A stretch of 64,000 bases of DNA, from the NCBI GenBank assembly GCA_018240285.1, contig JAFEGA010000002.1:1-64000 (forward strand), read 5' to 3'. Below, piece by piece: positions 7,696 to 17,177 of this stretch. The stretch's first letter is position 1. Every line of letters starts with the position of its first letter. Source of the DNA: Pseudomonadota bacterium. GTDB lineage: Bacteria; Pseudomonadota; Gammaproteobacteria; Burkholderiales; Nitrosomonadaceae. The notes beneath the pieces were generated by a model that was not told the DNA's origin, searched no databases, and saw only the letters and a program-made list of their open reading frames with translations. A program made the position numbers and the translations under genes.

Positions 7696-9678
7696 TCAAC
7701 CTTGTATCAACTTAATTTCTGCTGCTGCGAGATTTTCTTGTGTACCGCGGAGAACAATCACATCGCCAAGTTCCAAACGTGTTTCTTCAGTTGGCAGCAA
7801 TCCGCGAATATTGCGCCTTCTGACTGCGGTAACTTCGACATCAAGGCTTGCCAAATCAAGCTCACCCAGCGTTTTATCAATCGCAGCCGCATCCTGAGTA
7901 ATAGTAATCGTCAACAAACGCGGCAACAGTTTGTCACTGCCATCTTCCGCCTCATCCGTCACACCATGATAGAAGCCGCGCAACAAGCTGTAGCGCTGCT
8001 CGCGGATTTGCCTGATGCGGCGCAAAATCCGCCCGGTCGATATGTCGACAAACATCATCGCGTGCGACGCCAGCATTAAGCTGCCTTCCATAATTTCCGC
8101 GACCACTTCGGTAGCACCAGCTTCTTTCAATAAATCAATGTCAGAATCATCGCGCGCCCGGACGACAACGGAGAGATCTGGACGTAATTCCTGGACATGT
8201 TTGAGAATTTTTAACGTGGAAACCGTATCGGCATAACTGACCACCAAAACTTTTGCGCGCATCAGACCGGCTGCAATCAATACTTCGCGCCGGGCCGCAT
8301 CGCCGTACACCACCGCCTCCCCTGCACTGGTCGCTTCCCGGATGCGTTGTGGGTCAAGATCCAAGGCAATAAACGGTATCGATTCCTGCTCGAATATGCG
8401 CGCAATGCTCTGTCCACTGCGTCCATAACCGCAGATGATCACATGGTTCTGTGCCACCATCGTCTGGGCGGCAATCGATGTGATTTGCATGGCACGATAC
8501 ATCCAATCCGAACCGTAAAAACGGTGAATCACCGACTCACTGTATTCAATCAGAAATGGGGCAATGAACATCGACAACACCATCGCCGCAAGCACCGGCT
8601 GAAGAACAGAATTTTCGATCAAACGGAACTCACCGGCTTGTGCTAGTAATACAAATCCGAATTCCCCGGCTTGCGCCAGACTCAGTCCCGTCCTGACTGC
8701 GACATTAGAATCCGCGCCAAACAAGCGCGACAAACCGGCAACGATCACTATTTTCAATACCGTGAGTCCCGCCAGGATCACAAATACCCAGACGAAGCTC
8801 TCAATGACGACTTGCATATCCAGCAACATGCCGATCGTGACAAAAAACAGTCCGAGCAAAATATCGCGGAAAGGTTTGATATCATCTTCCACCTGGTAGC
8901 GATACTCCGTCTCGGAAATCAGCATGCCCGCCAGAAACGCGCCCAGCGCCAGCGACAGGCCGGCTAATTCGGTCAGCCATGCGGTCCCGAGCGTAACCAG
9001 CAGCACGTTGAGCACGAACAATTCCGATGATTTCTGCCGTGCCACCAAATGAAACCAAGGGCGCATCAATTTCTGCCCGAAAAACAGCAAAAAAGTCAGC
9101 ACCGCCACCACCTTCAACAAAGCAACCGAAAGCATCCAGCTAAAATCGCTGGTATCGCTATCGATCTCGATCGCCAAAGCCGGGATGATGATCAATAGCG
9201 GAATCACCGCCAAATCCTGAAAAAGCAACACGCCGATCACTTGCCGGCCATGCGTGGAATTCAGTTCCGCCCGCTCCGTCAGGATTTTGCTCACAATCGC
9301 CGTCGAGGACATGGCCAGGGCGCCGCCCAGCACCAATCCGGCGTGCCAATCCAGCGCCAGCATCCAGGCAATCGCCATCACCACGGCAATACTGACAACC
9401 ACCTGTGCCGTACCAAAACCCAAAACAATGCGTTTCATCGTGATCAATTTCGGCAAACTGAATTCCAAACCCACGCTGAACATCAAAAATACCACACCAA
9501 ACTCGGCCAGATGACGAGTCTCGTCACTATCTGCAATCCAACCCAAAGCATGTGGTCCGATACACACCCCCGCCAGCAAATAACCCAGCATCGGCGGCAG
9601 GCGCAATGAGCGGAATACCACCACAGCCAATACTGAAACAGTTAACAAAATAAGCACAGGCTGCAACGGATTAAACAT
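7696..9678 (-). CDS. CPA2 family K+/H+ antiporter (KefB/KefC-like) with RCK domain
   Basis: A 660-aa inner-membrane transporter with about 12 membrane segments in residues 1-390 (Na_H exchanger fold, with LPPMLGYLLAGVCIGP and FGVVFLMFSVGLEFS). A TrkA-N/RCK NAD-binding domain follows from about residue 410 (HVIICGYGRSGQSIARIFEQE). A TrkA-C-like domain ends the protein (GELDLASLDVEVTAVRRRN...LELGDVIVLRGT). Kef systems export potassium and are gated by glutathione adducts. It is divergent from gshA-gshB, which make glutathione, a suggestive pairing. The exact subtype (KefB, KefC or YbaL) cannot be fixed by eye. Confidence 0.88.
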   Translation of the reverse strand: MFNPLQPVLILLTVSVLAVVVFRSLRLPPMLGYLLAGVCIGPHALGWIADSDETRHLAEFGVVFLMFSVGLEFSLPKLITMKRIVLGFGTAQVVVSIAVVMAIAWMLALDWHAGLVLGGALAMSSTAIVSKILTERAELNSTHGRQVIGVLLFQDLAVIPLLIIIPALAIEIDSDTSDFSWMLSVALLKVVAVLTFLLFFGQKLMRPWFHLVARQKSSELFVLNVLLVTLGTAWLTELAGLSLALGAFLAGMLISETEYRYQVEDDIKPFRDILLGLFFVTIGMLLDMQVVIESFVWVFVILAGLTVLKIVIVAGLSRLFGADSNVAVRTGLSLAQAGEFGFVLLAQAGEFRLIENSVLQPVLAAMVLSMFIAPFLIEYSESVIHRFYGSDWMYRAMQITSIAAQTMVAQNHVIICGYGRSGQSIARIFEQESIPFIALDLDPQRIREATSAGEAVVYGDAARREVLIAAGLMRAKVLVVSYADTVSTLKILKHVQELRPDLSVVVRARDDSDIDLLKEAGATEVVAEIMEGSLMLASHAMMFVDISTGRILRRIRQIREQRYSLLRGFYHGVTDEAEDGSDKLLPRLLTITITQDAAAIDKTLGELDLASLDVEVTAVRRRNIRGLLPTEETRLELGDVIVLRGTQENLAAAEIKLIQG

Positions 9679-9759
9679 AGCGGCGAAAATCTATTTTGAA
9701 CAAAAAGCGATAAGATACTTCAGGATAGCGCGCTTCACAATCTGCGCAAGACATAATGC

Positions 9760-9765
9760 TATAAT
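9760..9765 (+). promoter_or_regulatory. Candidate -10 element of gshA
   Basis: A perfect TATAAT lies 27 bases before the gshA start codon. The only -35-like hexamer (TTCACA at 9734) is 20 bases upstream, wider than ideal, so the promoter is tentative. Confidence 0.35.
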
Positions 9766-9792
9766 CGTGGCGATTTAACACTTCATACGGAA

Positions 9793-11088
9793 ATGCCAGT
9801 ACCTCATCTTTCAACCGCCCTGCGTGGCCCCATCCTCGATCTTGAAAGCCGTATCATCAACGCCATGCCGACCATTGAGCATTGGTTGAGAAACAAATGG
9901 CGCGAGCATTCCGTTCCTTTTTATTGCTCAGTCGATCTACGCAACAGCGGCTTCAAATTGGCGCCCGTGGATACCAATTTGTTTCCCGGCGGTTTCAATA
10001 ACCTAAATCCGGAATTCATCCCGCTCTGCGTTCAGGCGATGATGAGCGCGATTGAAAAAATTTGCCCGGACACACACAGCATCCTGTTGATCCCGGAAAA
10101 CCACACGCGCAACACCTTCTACTTGCAGAATATCGCCACGCTGCAAAACATCATCCAGCGCGCCGGATTGAATGTACGCCTGGGCACGTTGCTGCCCGAA
10201 GTGACTGAAGCCACCCGGATTGATCTGCCGGATGGACAATCCATCACGCTCGAACCTATCATCCGCAAAAACAACAAACTCGGTGTCAGCGGCTTCGATC
10301 CCTGTGCAGTGCTGCTGAATAATGATTTATCCAACGGTGCGCCGGAGATTCTACAGGGCTTGCAGCAAACGGTTATTCCACCTTTGCACGCCGGCTGGGC
10401 GACACGGCGCAAGTCGGAGCACTTTGCCGCGTACGATCGCGTGGCACAGGAATTCGCCGATCTGATCGGCATCGATCCGTGGTTGATCAATCCGCGCTTC
10501 ACTTCGTGCGGGGAAATCAATTTCCTGGAAAAACAAGGTGTGGAATGCGTTGCGGCGGCGATCGACCGGATTCTCTCGGTGATCAAGAAAAAATATCAGC
10601 AGTACGAAGTAAAAGAAGATCCCTTTGTCATCGTCAAGGCCGATTCCGGCACCTACGGCATGGGCATCATGACGGTCAAGAGCGGCGAGGATATCTACAA
10701 TCTCAACCGCAAGCAGCGTAACAAAATGGCGGTGGTAAAAGAAGGGCTGCAAGTATCGCACGTGCTGGTGCAGGAAGGTGTCTACACTTTTGAAACGATC
10801 AATCAGGCGGTGGCCGAGCCGGTGGTGTACATGATCGACCGTTACGTCGTCGGCGGTTTTTACCGCGTGCATACCGGGCGCGGCATCGACGAAAACCTCA
10901 ACGCCCCGGGCATGCATTTCGTGCCGCTGGCGTTCGAAACCACCTGTTTGGAAGCCAACGCCAAGCAACCGAACATCATTCCGAACCGATTTTATGCTTA
11001 TGGCGTCGTGGCTCGCCTGGCACTGTTAGCCGCCGCATTGGAATTGGAACAAACCGATCCGCATGCGCAAGCACCGCTACCTGCCTGA
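9793..11088 (+). CDS. gshA: Glutamate-cysteine ligase, Acidithiobacillus/Nitrosomonas type
   Basis: First step of glutathione synthesis (L-Glu + L-Cys + ATP). The 431-aa protein is of the proteobacterial class named after Acidithiobacillus ferrooxidans, not the E. coli class. Visible blocks are YCSVDLRNSGFKLAPVDTNLF near residue 45 and FVIVKADSGTYGMGIM near residue 279, an ATP-grasp-like strand and loop. A conserved RYVVGGFYRVHTGRG block and a C-terminal NRFYAYGVVARLALLAAA helix follow. gshB follows after 8 bp, so the two are one transcription unit. Confidence 0.92.
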   Translation: MPVPHLSTALRGPILDLESRIINAMPTIEHWLRNKWREHSVPFYCSVDLRNSGFKLAPVDTNLFPGGFNNLNPEFIPLCVQAMMSAIEKICPDTHSILLIPENHTRNTFYLQNIATLQNIIQRAGLNVRLGTLLPEVTEATRIDLPDGQSITLEPIIRKNNKLGVSGFDPCAVLLNNDLSNGAPEILQGLQQTVIPPLHAGWATRRKSEHFAAYDRVAQEFADLIGIDPWLINPRFTSCGEINFLEKQGVECVAAAIDRILSVIKKKYQQYEVKEDPFVIVKADSGTYGMGIMTVKSGEDIYNLNRKQRNKMAVVKEGLQVSHVLVQEGVYTFETINQAVAEPVVYMIDRYVVGGFYRVHTGRGIDENLNAPGMHFVPLAFETTCLEANAKQPNIIPNRFYAYGVVARLALLAAALELEQTDPHAQAPLPA

Positions 11089-11096
11089 ATGCCGCC

Positions 11097-12062
11097 ATGA
11101 AGCTCGCCTTTATCATCGACCAGTTGGATTCGATCAAAACCGCAAAAGATTCCAGTTTTGCGATGATGCGCGAGGCAATCGCCCGGAATCATCAGATTTA
11201 CGTGCTCTACCAACACGATATCGCATTGATCGATAATGCTGTCATAGGTTCTTGCCGCTCCCTAACCTTAACCGACACTCCCGATCAAGCCGGTCATTGG
11301 TATCACACCGGCGACAGCTTGCCTGTGCCGCTCAATCAATTCGACGCCGTGCTGATGCGCAAGGATCCGCCTTTCGATCTGGAATATGTTTACAGCACGT
11401 ATCTGCTGGAATTAGCACAAACGCAAGGTGCGTTCGTTATCAACAATCCGCGCGCTATCCGCGATCACAATGAAAAGCTCGCGATTGCACAATTCCCGCA
11501 GTGGATCGCTCCCACCCTGGTGACCAGCCAGGCGCATTTGATCCGGGAATTTCTCGCGCAGCATCAGGATATCATTCTGAAACCGCTCGACGGCATGGGC
11601 GGTGCCAGCGTGTTCCGCGTGCACAGCGCCGATCACAATCTCAGCGTGATTCTTGAGACACTAACGCATTACGGCACGCGAACCATCATGGCACAACGGT
11701 TTATCCCTGAGATCGCGCAAGGAGACAAACGCATTCTGCTCATCGGCGGCAAACCCGCACCCTATGCACTGGCGCGGATTCCCAAACCGGGAGAATCGCG
11801 CGGCAATCTTGCTGCCGGCGGCACCGGAAGAGCGCAACCGTTATCCGCACGCGACCAAACCATTGCGGAATCGCTCGGACCCGAATTGGCCAAGCGCGGT
11901 TTGATGCTGGTAGGATTGGATGTAATTGGCGACTACCTAACCGAAGTCAACGTCACCAGTCCGACCGGCATGCAGGAAATTACCCAGCAAACAGGATTTA
12001 ACGTCGCGGGTATGATGCTCGATGCGGTTGAAGCGAGTACCCAGTCAAGCAAAATAAAATAA
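11097..12062 (+). CDS. gshB: Glutathione synthetase
   Basis: Second step of glutathione synthesis, adding Gly to gamma-Glu-Cys. The 321-aa ATP-grasp enzyme shows the N-terminal MKLAFIIDQLDSIKTAKDSS, DAVLMRKDPPFDLEYVYSTYLLE near residue 82, the ATP-grasp loop KPLDGMGGASVFRV near residue 161, and the C-terminal DVIGDYLTEVNVTSPTGMQEI block. It is directly downstream of gshA. The AT-rich insert at 12.1 kb begins after its stop. Confidence 0.96.
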   Translation: MKLAFIIDQLDSIKTAKDSSFAMMREAIARNHQIYVLYQHDIALIDNAVIGSCRSLTLTDTPDQAGHWYHTGDSLPVPLNQFDAVLMRKDPPFDLEYVYSTYLLELAQTQGAFVINNPRAIRDHNEKLAIAQFPQWIAPTLVTSQAHLIREFLAQHQDIILKPLDGMGGASVFRVHSADHNLSVILETLTHYGTRTIMAQRFIPEIAQGDKRILLIGGKPAPYALARIPKPGESRGNLAAGGTGRAQPLSARDQTIAESLGPELAKRGLMLVGLDVIGDYLTEVNVTSPTGMQEITQQTGFNVAGMMLDAVEASTQSSKIK

Positions 12063-12144
12063 CTATCTACAAAAGTATAATTAAAGCAGGAGTTAAAATA
12101 TTAAGTATCACTAATGCATCAACAGTCTGCCATATTTGATAACT

Positions 12145-15100
12145 ATGACTGACCCCAATCGTACCATTAGAAAACTAGCAGAAATCACCGATGCGGCATT
12201 GTTTGAAAGACTTGCAACTGCTGTTTTGAGGTCCTACAAGCCGTCTCTTTATGAAAACCTAAGTCACCCTGGCGTAAACTCAGATGGTAAAACCGTCAAA
12301 GCACCACTTGATGGCATTGGATGGATACGCGATATCGGCGGCGATAGAGTCATTGCGGCAGCACACTCGACATGTAAGCAAGATGATATTGAGAAAAAAT
12401 GGCTCCATGATCCTACTACTGCTAAAACACGAAAGACCGGCAGTAAACCATCAACTCCAGAAGGCGATTTGCGCAAAGCGATCCGGGAAATAAACGCTTT
12501 CCGCCAAGATCAAACTAATCTTCAAGCAACTCTTGCACTAACCAGTAATCGCGAACCAAGCCAAACAAGCATCGTAACCGCACAGCAATTAGCTTCGAAA
12601 GCAGGCATTGATCTTGACATTTGGTCTGCTTCCAGAATCGCTCAATACTTGGATTCAGCTCACGGACAATGGCTGCGAAAAGTATACTTTGGTGATTCTG
12701 TAGAGTTTGTATCTGCTGAGTTGTTGCAATCATGTACCCAGAGAAATCTGCTTGGATACATTCATTTGATGAGCTCCGCGGAGCTTGTGGATCGAGAAAC
12801 TTCAATACAGCGTTCTTCAGGTCATACGCTACTAGTTGGCCCTTCGGGCGTTGGCAAAACAACAATAGCACTTCAAATTCTGAACCGCCATGCTGAAGCA
12901 GGTGGGTTTGGGCTTGTAATTCCACATGAAACCGTAGTCTTGGCTACAAGTTTGACGGAAGCTATTGATATTGAATTACGCAAGCTGGAGCCCGATTTAC
13001 AGGCTGGCTCGGGTCACCAGGCATTGTCTCTAGCCTCTGAAAATCTTCCGTTCATTGTTGTCATTGAAGATATTAATGCTGCAAGCGATCCACCAATGGT
13101 TCTCAACAAAGTGGTGAATTGGGTGTTATCAAGCAACACTGATTCAATTATCCAATGGCGGCTTATATGTCCAGTCTGGCCTCGATACATTGATTCTCTC
13201 AATCAAAAATTAAAAAATTCACATATTTCTATGTTGCAAGCTGTGGATGTTTACACCGATGGGCAAGCTGAAGAAGCCATACAAAAAAAGAGTCAAATGG
13301 CCGGAAGCACATTATTGCCAGCTACAATCTTATCAATTGCAAAAGCACTCGGTAATGATCCTCTTCTAATCGCTTTATACGACTTTACAAATTTACCCGA
13401 TGCAATAAAAGTGGTTGATCTATACATAGAAAGAGAATTAGCTCTAGTAGCATCCAACTCATCCAGCTTCCACCGATCCGATGTCAGTGATGCCATTGAC
13501 AATCTTGTGCGGCAGATGCTCATTAAAAGAAAACTGAACCCAACCTTGAGAGAAATCAATGATTGGTTTCGGCAAGGGCCGAGGGAACGTGAAATATTGG
13601 GCCATGTCTTTAAGGCAAGTAGTGTATTCCGGCTTGTTCATCGAGGCAGTGCGGATGTTTTAATACCTCGGCATGATCGAGTATTACTATCGCTTTTTAG
13701 TCATATTATGAGTGAAGATCTGCGAAACAATAGGATAAATGAAGAATATTTAACCGATCCTTTTTTTGCAGAAGCAATGGGATTGGCAATCCTGCACTCA
13801 CAATCCGAACTTGATCAATTGAATTGGTTAATACAGACAAATCCACTTTCTCTGTTTTATGCATTTCATCTCTCGGGAAAATCAAGCTCATCAAACCTGT
13901 CAGCAATAATTCATCTAATAAAAAATTGGCTTTCAGGCAAGGATTCGCACCGTGTAAAGTTTCGAACCGTTCGTTTTATTGTTCTACAGATTCTGGCGGA
14001 GACCGATTCTGTCGATGTACTGGCAATAACAAGCCTATTTTCAAAGGAAAATCAAAATTACCATTGGTACAAAGCCCGGTTCAGGAATGGTGATCTTGGC
14101 GCAGGTTTAAATTTGCTGACATTATTTGAATTTGGAACCAGAATATCAGGCCAAGATGAACTATTAAAACATGTCCTTGCGCGCTCCGGCTCTCAGATTA
14201 CACAAGAGTTGATAAAATTATTAAACATTCCAAACTTAAATAAACGAATTAAGACGGGATGTCTCTACCTTGCTGGCTACCTTGGCAGTCCATTACTTGC
14301 ACCAGCGATACTTACTTCCTGGAACTTCGACAAGCCTGAAAATCGAGAACTCAAAGCTTATCTTTGGGCTTCCGCCAGATGTTATAACGCCGAAACAGAT
14401 AATGTTTTAGAGTCCGTATGTGATGTATGGGCAGAACTGCCTGAGAGTAAAGAGGATCAGGATTTCAGTTTAACAATATATAGCTTGGCAGCATACCGAA
14501 TTTCTTGGGAGTTCCGTCGCTACTTGCCTTCCGCTGCGATTCCATATTTTGTTGGAAGAGCATGCACCGATAATCGATTGGAATGGCCAATTACATACAT
14601 GCTGCGCAACATCGATCATCCAGTTGCTGTTGAGCATATTGCTAGATTCATAGCCAATCGTAATCGAAATCTGCAACCAGGTATGTTCGATCCCAGTCCC
14701 AACTTTTTATTAAATGAGTGGGAGCGTCAGCAACGCGAAGATGGAATCCGAATGTCATCAGCTTCCAAAAACAGATTACTAGAACTTGCATTCGATCCCA
14801 CAAATGACTTACCACTGAGAAAATCGGCATTCCGAGTATGGGAAGTGTCTCAGTCGCCTGGAGATATAAATCATATTAAGCAAATTGATAAAACAAGTGA
14901 TCTGCACGAAAAAGCCATATGGGCTAGAGCTCGAAGAGGTGACAAAACTGTCATACCACAGCTAATCGAATTAATTCAAACAAACCCGAGCTACTGGTGG
15001 CAAGCAGGACGTTATTTATGGTCAAACGAAATGACCGAAGCACTTCACCAAAGTATTAAAATTATGTCGAATAACATAAAAACTTATCGTAACAATGAAA

Positions 15101-15504
15101 CTGATACTGAATGGATTCTTTCAGAAAGAATCATGGAAATTGATCAGCGATCGGCCGAGCACATTGTTCTTCAAGAATGGGAAAATTTGAAGTATTCACC
15201 CCGATTCGTTCAAGTTGCTTTGTATCTTGCAACCCCTCAACTGGCACAATTAGCGAAAGAAGCAATCGCACAAGCAGCTGAGCCAGCCAAATTCCTGAAG
15301 CACGTAACGATGCATTTTGGTTGGAAAACTCAAGGACGTACCGGGATTACTCGCTTTGAGCAAGTAAAACTGCTCTGTGATTACATAGAGCTTTTGTCAG
15401 AACACGACATCTATGCGCTTTGGGAGTTATGTAACGAACGCAATTGGATTGATTTCAGGAAAATGTATCTTGACGAGAGGCTCGCACAAACAGAACATTT
15501 TTGA
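12145..15504 (+). CDS. Large P-loop (STAND-like) NTPase, candidate defence protein
   Basis: A 1119-aa protein I do not recognise by name. Residues 1-180 form an N-terminal domain with DGIGWI around D56 and AAAHSTCK...KKW around 72-85, a layout loosely like a PD-(D/E)XK nuclease domain but with His in place of the usual acid. Walker A is GPSGVGKTT (G232-T240); a Walker B-like strand FIVVIEDIN is at 303-311. About 700 helical residues follow, probably repeat-like, without clear catalytic motifs. Effector-like N-terminus, NTPase and long helical C-terminus is the plan of STAND/Avs immune proteins. It is AT-rich next to GC-richer gshB and metE, suggesting transfer. ATG at 12145 is used; an in-frame TTG lies 9 bases upstream and no clear ribosome-binding site is present. 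A 103-aa gene follows after 6 bp. Confidence 0.7.
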   Translation: MTDPNRTIRKLAEITDAALFERLATAVLRSYKPSLYENLSHPGVNSDGKTVKAPLDGIGWIRDIGGDRVIAAAHSTCKQDDIEKKWLHDPTTAKTRKTGSKPSTPEGDLRKAIREINAFRQDQTNLQATLALTSNREPSQTSIVTAQQLASKAGIDLDIWSASRIAQYLDSAHGQWLRKVYFGDSVEFVSAELLQSCTQRNLLGYIHLMSSAELVDRETSIQRSSGHTLLVGPSGVGKTTIALQILNRHAEAGGFGLVIPHETVVLATSLTEAIDIELRKLEPDLQAGSGHQALSLASENLPFIVVIEDINAASDPPMVLNKVVNWVLSSNTDSIIQWRLICPVWPRYIDSLNQKLKNSHISMLQAVDVYTDGQAEEAIQKKSQMAGSTLLPATILSIAKALGNDPLLIALYDFTNLPDAIKVVDLYIERELALVASNSSSFHRSDVSDAIDNLVRQMLIKRKLNPTLREINDWFRQGPREREILGHVFKASSVFRLVHRGSADVLIPRHDRVLLSLFSHIMSEDLRNNRINEEYLTDPFFAEAMGLAILHSQSELDQLNWLIQTNPLSLFYAFHLSGKSSSSNLSAIIHLIKNWLSGKDSHRVKFRTVRFIVLQILAETDSVDVLAITSLFSKENQNYHWYKARFRNGDLGAGLNLLTLFEFGTRISGQDELLKHVLARSGSQITQELIKLLNIPNLNKRIKTGCLYLAGYLGSPLLAPAILTSWNFDKPENRELKAYLWASARCYNAETDNVLESVCDVWAELPESKEDQDFSLTIYSLAAYRISWEFRRYLPSAAIPYFVGRACTDNRLEWPITYMLRNIDHPVAVEHIARFIANRNRNLQPGMFDPSPNFLLNEWERQQREDGIRMSSASKNRLLELAFDPTNDLPLRKSAFRVWEVSQSPGDINHIKQIDKTSDLHEKAIWARARRGDKTVIPQLIELIQTNPSYWWQAGRYLWSNEMTEALHQSIKIMSNNIKTYRNNETDTEWILSERIMEIDQRSAEHIVLQEWENLKYSPRFVQVALYLATPQLAQLAKEAIAQAAEPAKFLKHVTMHFGWKTQGRTGITRFEQVKLLCDYIELLSEHDIYALWELCNERNWIDFRKMYLDERLAQTEHF

Positions 15505-15510
15505 AAACAA

Positions 15511-15822
15511 ATGTATACAACAATTGATTTCTCGATTCTCAACAAGGCGATTGAAGAAAATACAATTATTTCAACTCGATTTTGGATTGAAGATCAAACG
15601 CGACATTCAGGTAAAACGCTGCCGGAATTGATAGATAGCTTGTTTGATTGGTTAAATAAGCATCAAACTCAGAAAGCTTTTGAGATTATCGCTGGAATCT
15701 TCCAGGAATCAGCGAAACGAACTGATTTGGAGAGATTACAGGGTTTTATTAAGCATTGGCCACATGCACAAGAACTCATGGCAGATCTAACACTCTCGAT
15801 CAAAAAAAGAACGCTCGACTAA
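15511..15822 (+). CDS. Small hypothetical protein, partner of the upstream NTPase
   Basis: A 103-aa, mostly helical, charged, soluble protein (MYTTIDFSILNKAIEEN...). I recognise no domain. It begins 6 bp after the stop of the large NTPase gene with only a weak A-rich leader, so it is probably translated by coupling and works with that protein. It shares the low GC content of the upstream gene. It could be a regulator, a stabilising partner or an immunity factor; nothing in the sequence decides between these. Confidence 0.6.
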   Translation: MYTTIDFSILNKAIEENTIISTRFWIEDQTRHSGKTLPELIDSLFDWLNKHQTQKAFEIIAGIFQESAKRTDLERLQGFIKHWPHAQELMADLTLSIKKRTLD

Positions 15823-15851
15823 CAAGACAAAACCCACTTCCATTTTAAAAA

Positions 15852-16214
15852 TTACCGGCGGAAACCGCACTGCAACACAAAATACCGCGGATTGTATTGG
15901 GCCAACGGTTGATACAGCTTCTGCAATTCTTCTTCCGGTCCGTGTATTTCCAGACGCACGATTTCAGCCATTTCGAGCGCTTGCTGCAGAAGATCGTTCA
16001 CATTTTCCAAATGCGCCAGCAGCCCATCGGCATCTTCATAGCCTTCGCGGCAATACGCTTCGCTACCATTCAGACTGAAACCGTAATAAAGGCATTTCGG
16101 TTCAACACTGGATCTGGCAACAAATTGCTCGCACAGTTGTTTGAAGCGATCAACTTGACCCTCAGCGATCTTGAAATACGGCGCAATCGAACAGCATCGA
16201 TCGTAGGTGGACAT
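15852..16214 (-). CDS. ABM-like (dimeric alpha-beta barrel) protein of unknown function
   Basis: A 120-aa protein with an antibiotic-biosynthesis-monooxygenase-like pattern: an early strand (YFKIAEGQVDRFKQLCEQFV), a mid strand (CLYYGFSLNGSEAYCREGYEDADGLLAHLENV), and a last strand (VRLEIHGPEEELQKL). Similar proteins occur in betaproteobacteria without a proven reaction. It lies downstream of the pABA gene on the same strand, beyond a hairpin. No clear ribosome-binding site precedes the ATG. Confidence 0.6.
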   Translation of the reverse strand: MSTYDRCCSIAPYFKIAEGQVDRFKQLCEQFVARSSVEPKCLYYGFSLNGSEAYCREGYEDADGLLAHLENVNDLLQQALEMAEIVRLEIHGPEEELQKLYQPLAQYNPRYFVLQCGFRR

Positions 16215-16287
16215 GGATTTTAGCGATCTTAATGGGAGGGAGTTTTGTCACGATGAGATCATGAAAAAACCGGATTTATCATTAACA

Positions 16288-16329
16288 AGCCCGGAACGAA
16301 CACAATTTATAGGGTATCCGTTCCGGGCT
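16288..16329. terminator. Hairpin downstream of the pABA-synthesis gene
   Basis: AGCCCGGAACG and CGTTCCGGGCT form a perfect 11-bp stem around a 20-nt loop, 35 bp after the stop of the minus-strand CADD-like gene. No long T run follows, so it may act as a weak terminator or stabilise the 3' end. Confidence 0.5.
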
Positions 16330-16363
16330 GATCGTAAAACTGACAGCGTGCTGTTACAAACGC

Positions 16364-17107
16364 TTAATGCACCGTCGCAGCCTGTTTTTCTTCGCAAATC
16401 AAATTGCTGCAATAGGTTTCGTGAATACCGTCCAGGAAGCCCCACAGCGCATCGCAAGCTTCCTTGGTTGCAGCCAGTACTTCCGCTTGTTTTTCCGGGG
16501 TATCGGCGAAGCGTTCGATGATGCTCCATTCGGCTTGTGAATGGTAAATATCGGCTTTTTGGTGAACCGAGAAGAATTCGTAATCTTCAGGATTGCTCAT
16601 GCCATAGAATTTAGCCAGGCCGTCGATTTTTACTGCTGCAATGTCGGGCACTTGCGATTCAAACGCGTGCAGTGCCGCCAATCCGGCGTAGAACGGGCGA
16701 TTCAAGCAAATATCGCGGAACGTGTTGACCAAGTTTTCGGTAGTCGGCAATGCCGCTGTATTGGCCAAGATTTTATCGTTCGCGCCCAGTGCGAAGGCAA
16801 AGTTTTTCCATAACGCCGGGTGGTTTTTCTCGCCGTGCTCTTCATCGATCAGATTGCGCAGTACTTCCTGGCGCACGCTGATGTCGCCGCTGTTAGTTTC
16901 GGAATGGATGTGCGGGGTGTTGAAGTGCACCGCGCTTAAATAGGTCGGTTCCGCCAGCACATTGTAAAAATATTGTTCGGCATAATGACGCAGTTGTTCC
17001 TTGGTCAATTTGCCTTCGGTCCAAGCGATATAAAACGGATGTTTGAGCAAATGTTTTTCGCTGATGATGGCGCTGATTTTTTGTTTGAGCAGGGTATTGG
17101 TTGTCAT
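16364..17107 (-). CDS. CADD/PqqC-like di-metal oxygenase for p-aminobenzoate synthesis
   Basis: A 247-aa haem-oxygenase-fold protein. Conserved metal-binding residues fall in EQYFYNVLAEPTYLSAVHFN, LIDEEHGEKNHPALW, LHAFESQVPDIA and EDYEFFSVHQKADIYHSQAE. This is the family of Chlamydia CADD (CT610) and Nitrosomonas europaea NE1434, which replace the PabABC route and supply p-aminobenzoate for folate. The start at 17107 (MTTNTLL) is chosen because AAAGGAG lies 6 bases before it; a longer frame adds 21 residues with no support. It follows metE on the same strand; MetE uses a folate donor, so the two are linked by one-carbon metabolism. Confidence 0.88.
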   Translation of the reverse strand: MTTNTLLKQKISAIISEKHLLKHPFYIAWTEGKLTKEQLRHYAEQYFYNVLAEPTYLSAVHFNTPHIHSETNSGDISVRQEVLRNLIDEEHGEKNHPALWKNFAFALGANDKILANTAALPTTENLVNTFRDICLNRPFYAGLAALHAFESQVPDIAAVKIDGLAKFYGMSNPEDYEFFSVHQKADIYHSQAEWSIIERFADTPEKQAEVLAATKEACDALWGFLDGIHETYCSNLICEEKQAATVH

Positions 17108-17177
17108 GATTACTCCTTTTAAACCGTGATGGATAAAGTGCTGCATATGATCGCTAAATAACACCGGCAAGTCAAAT

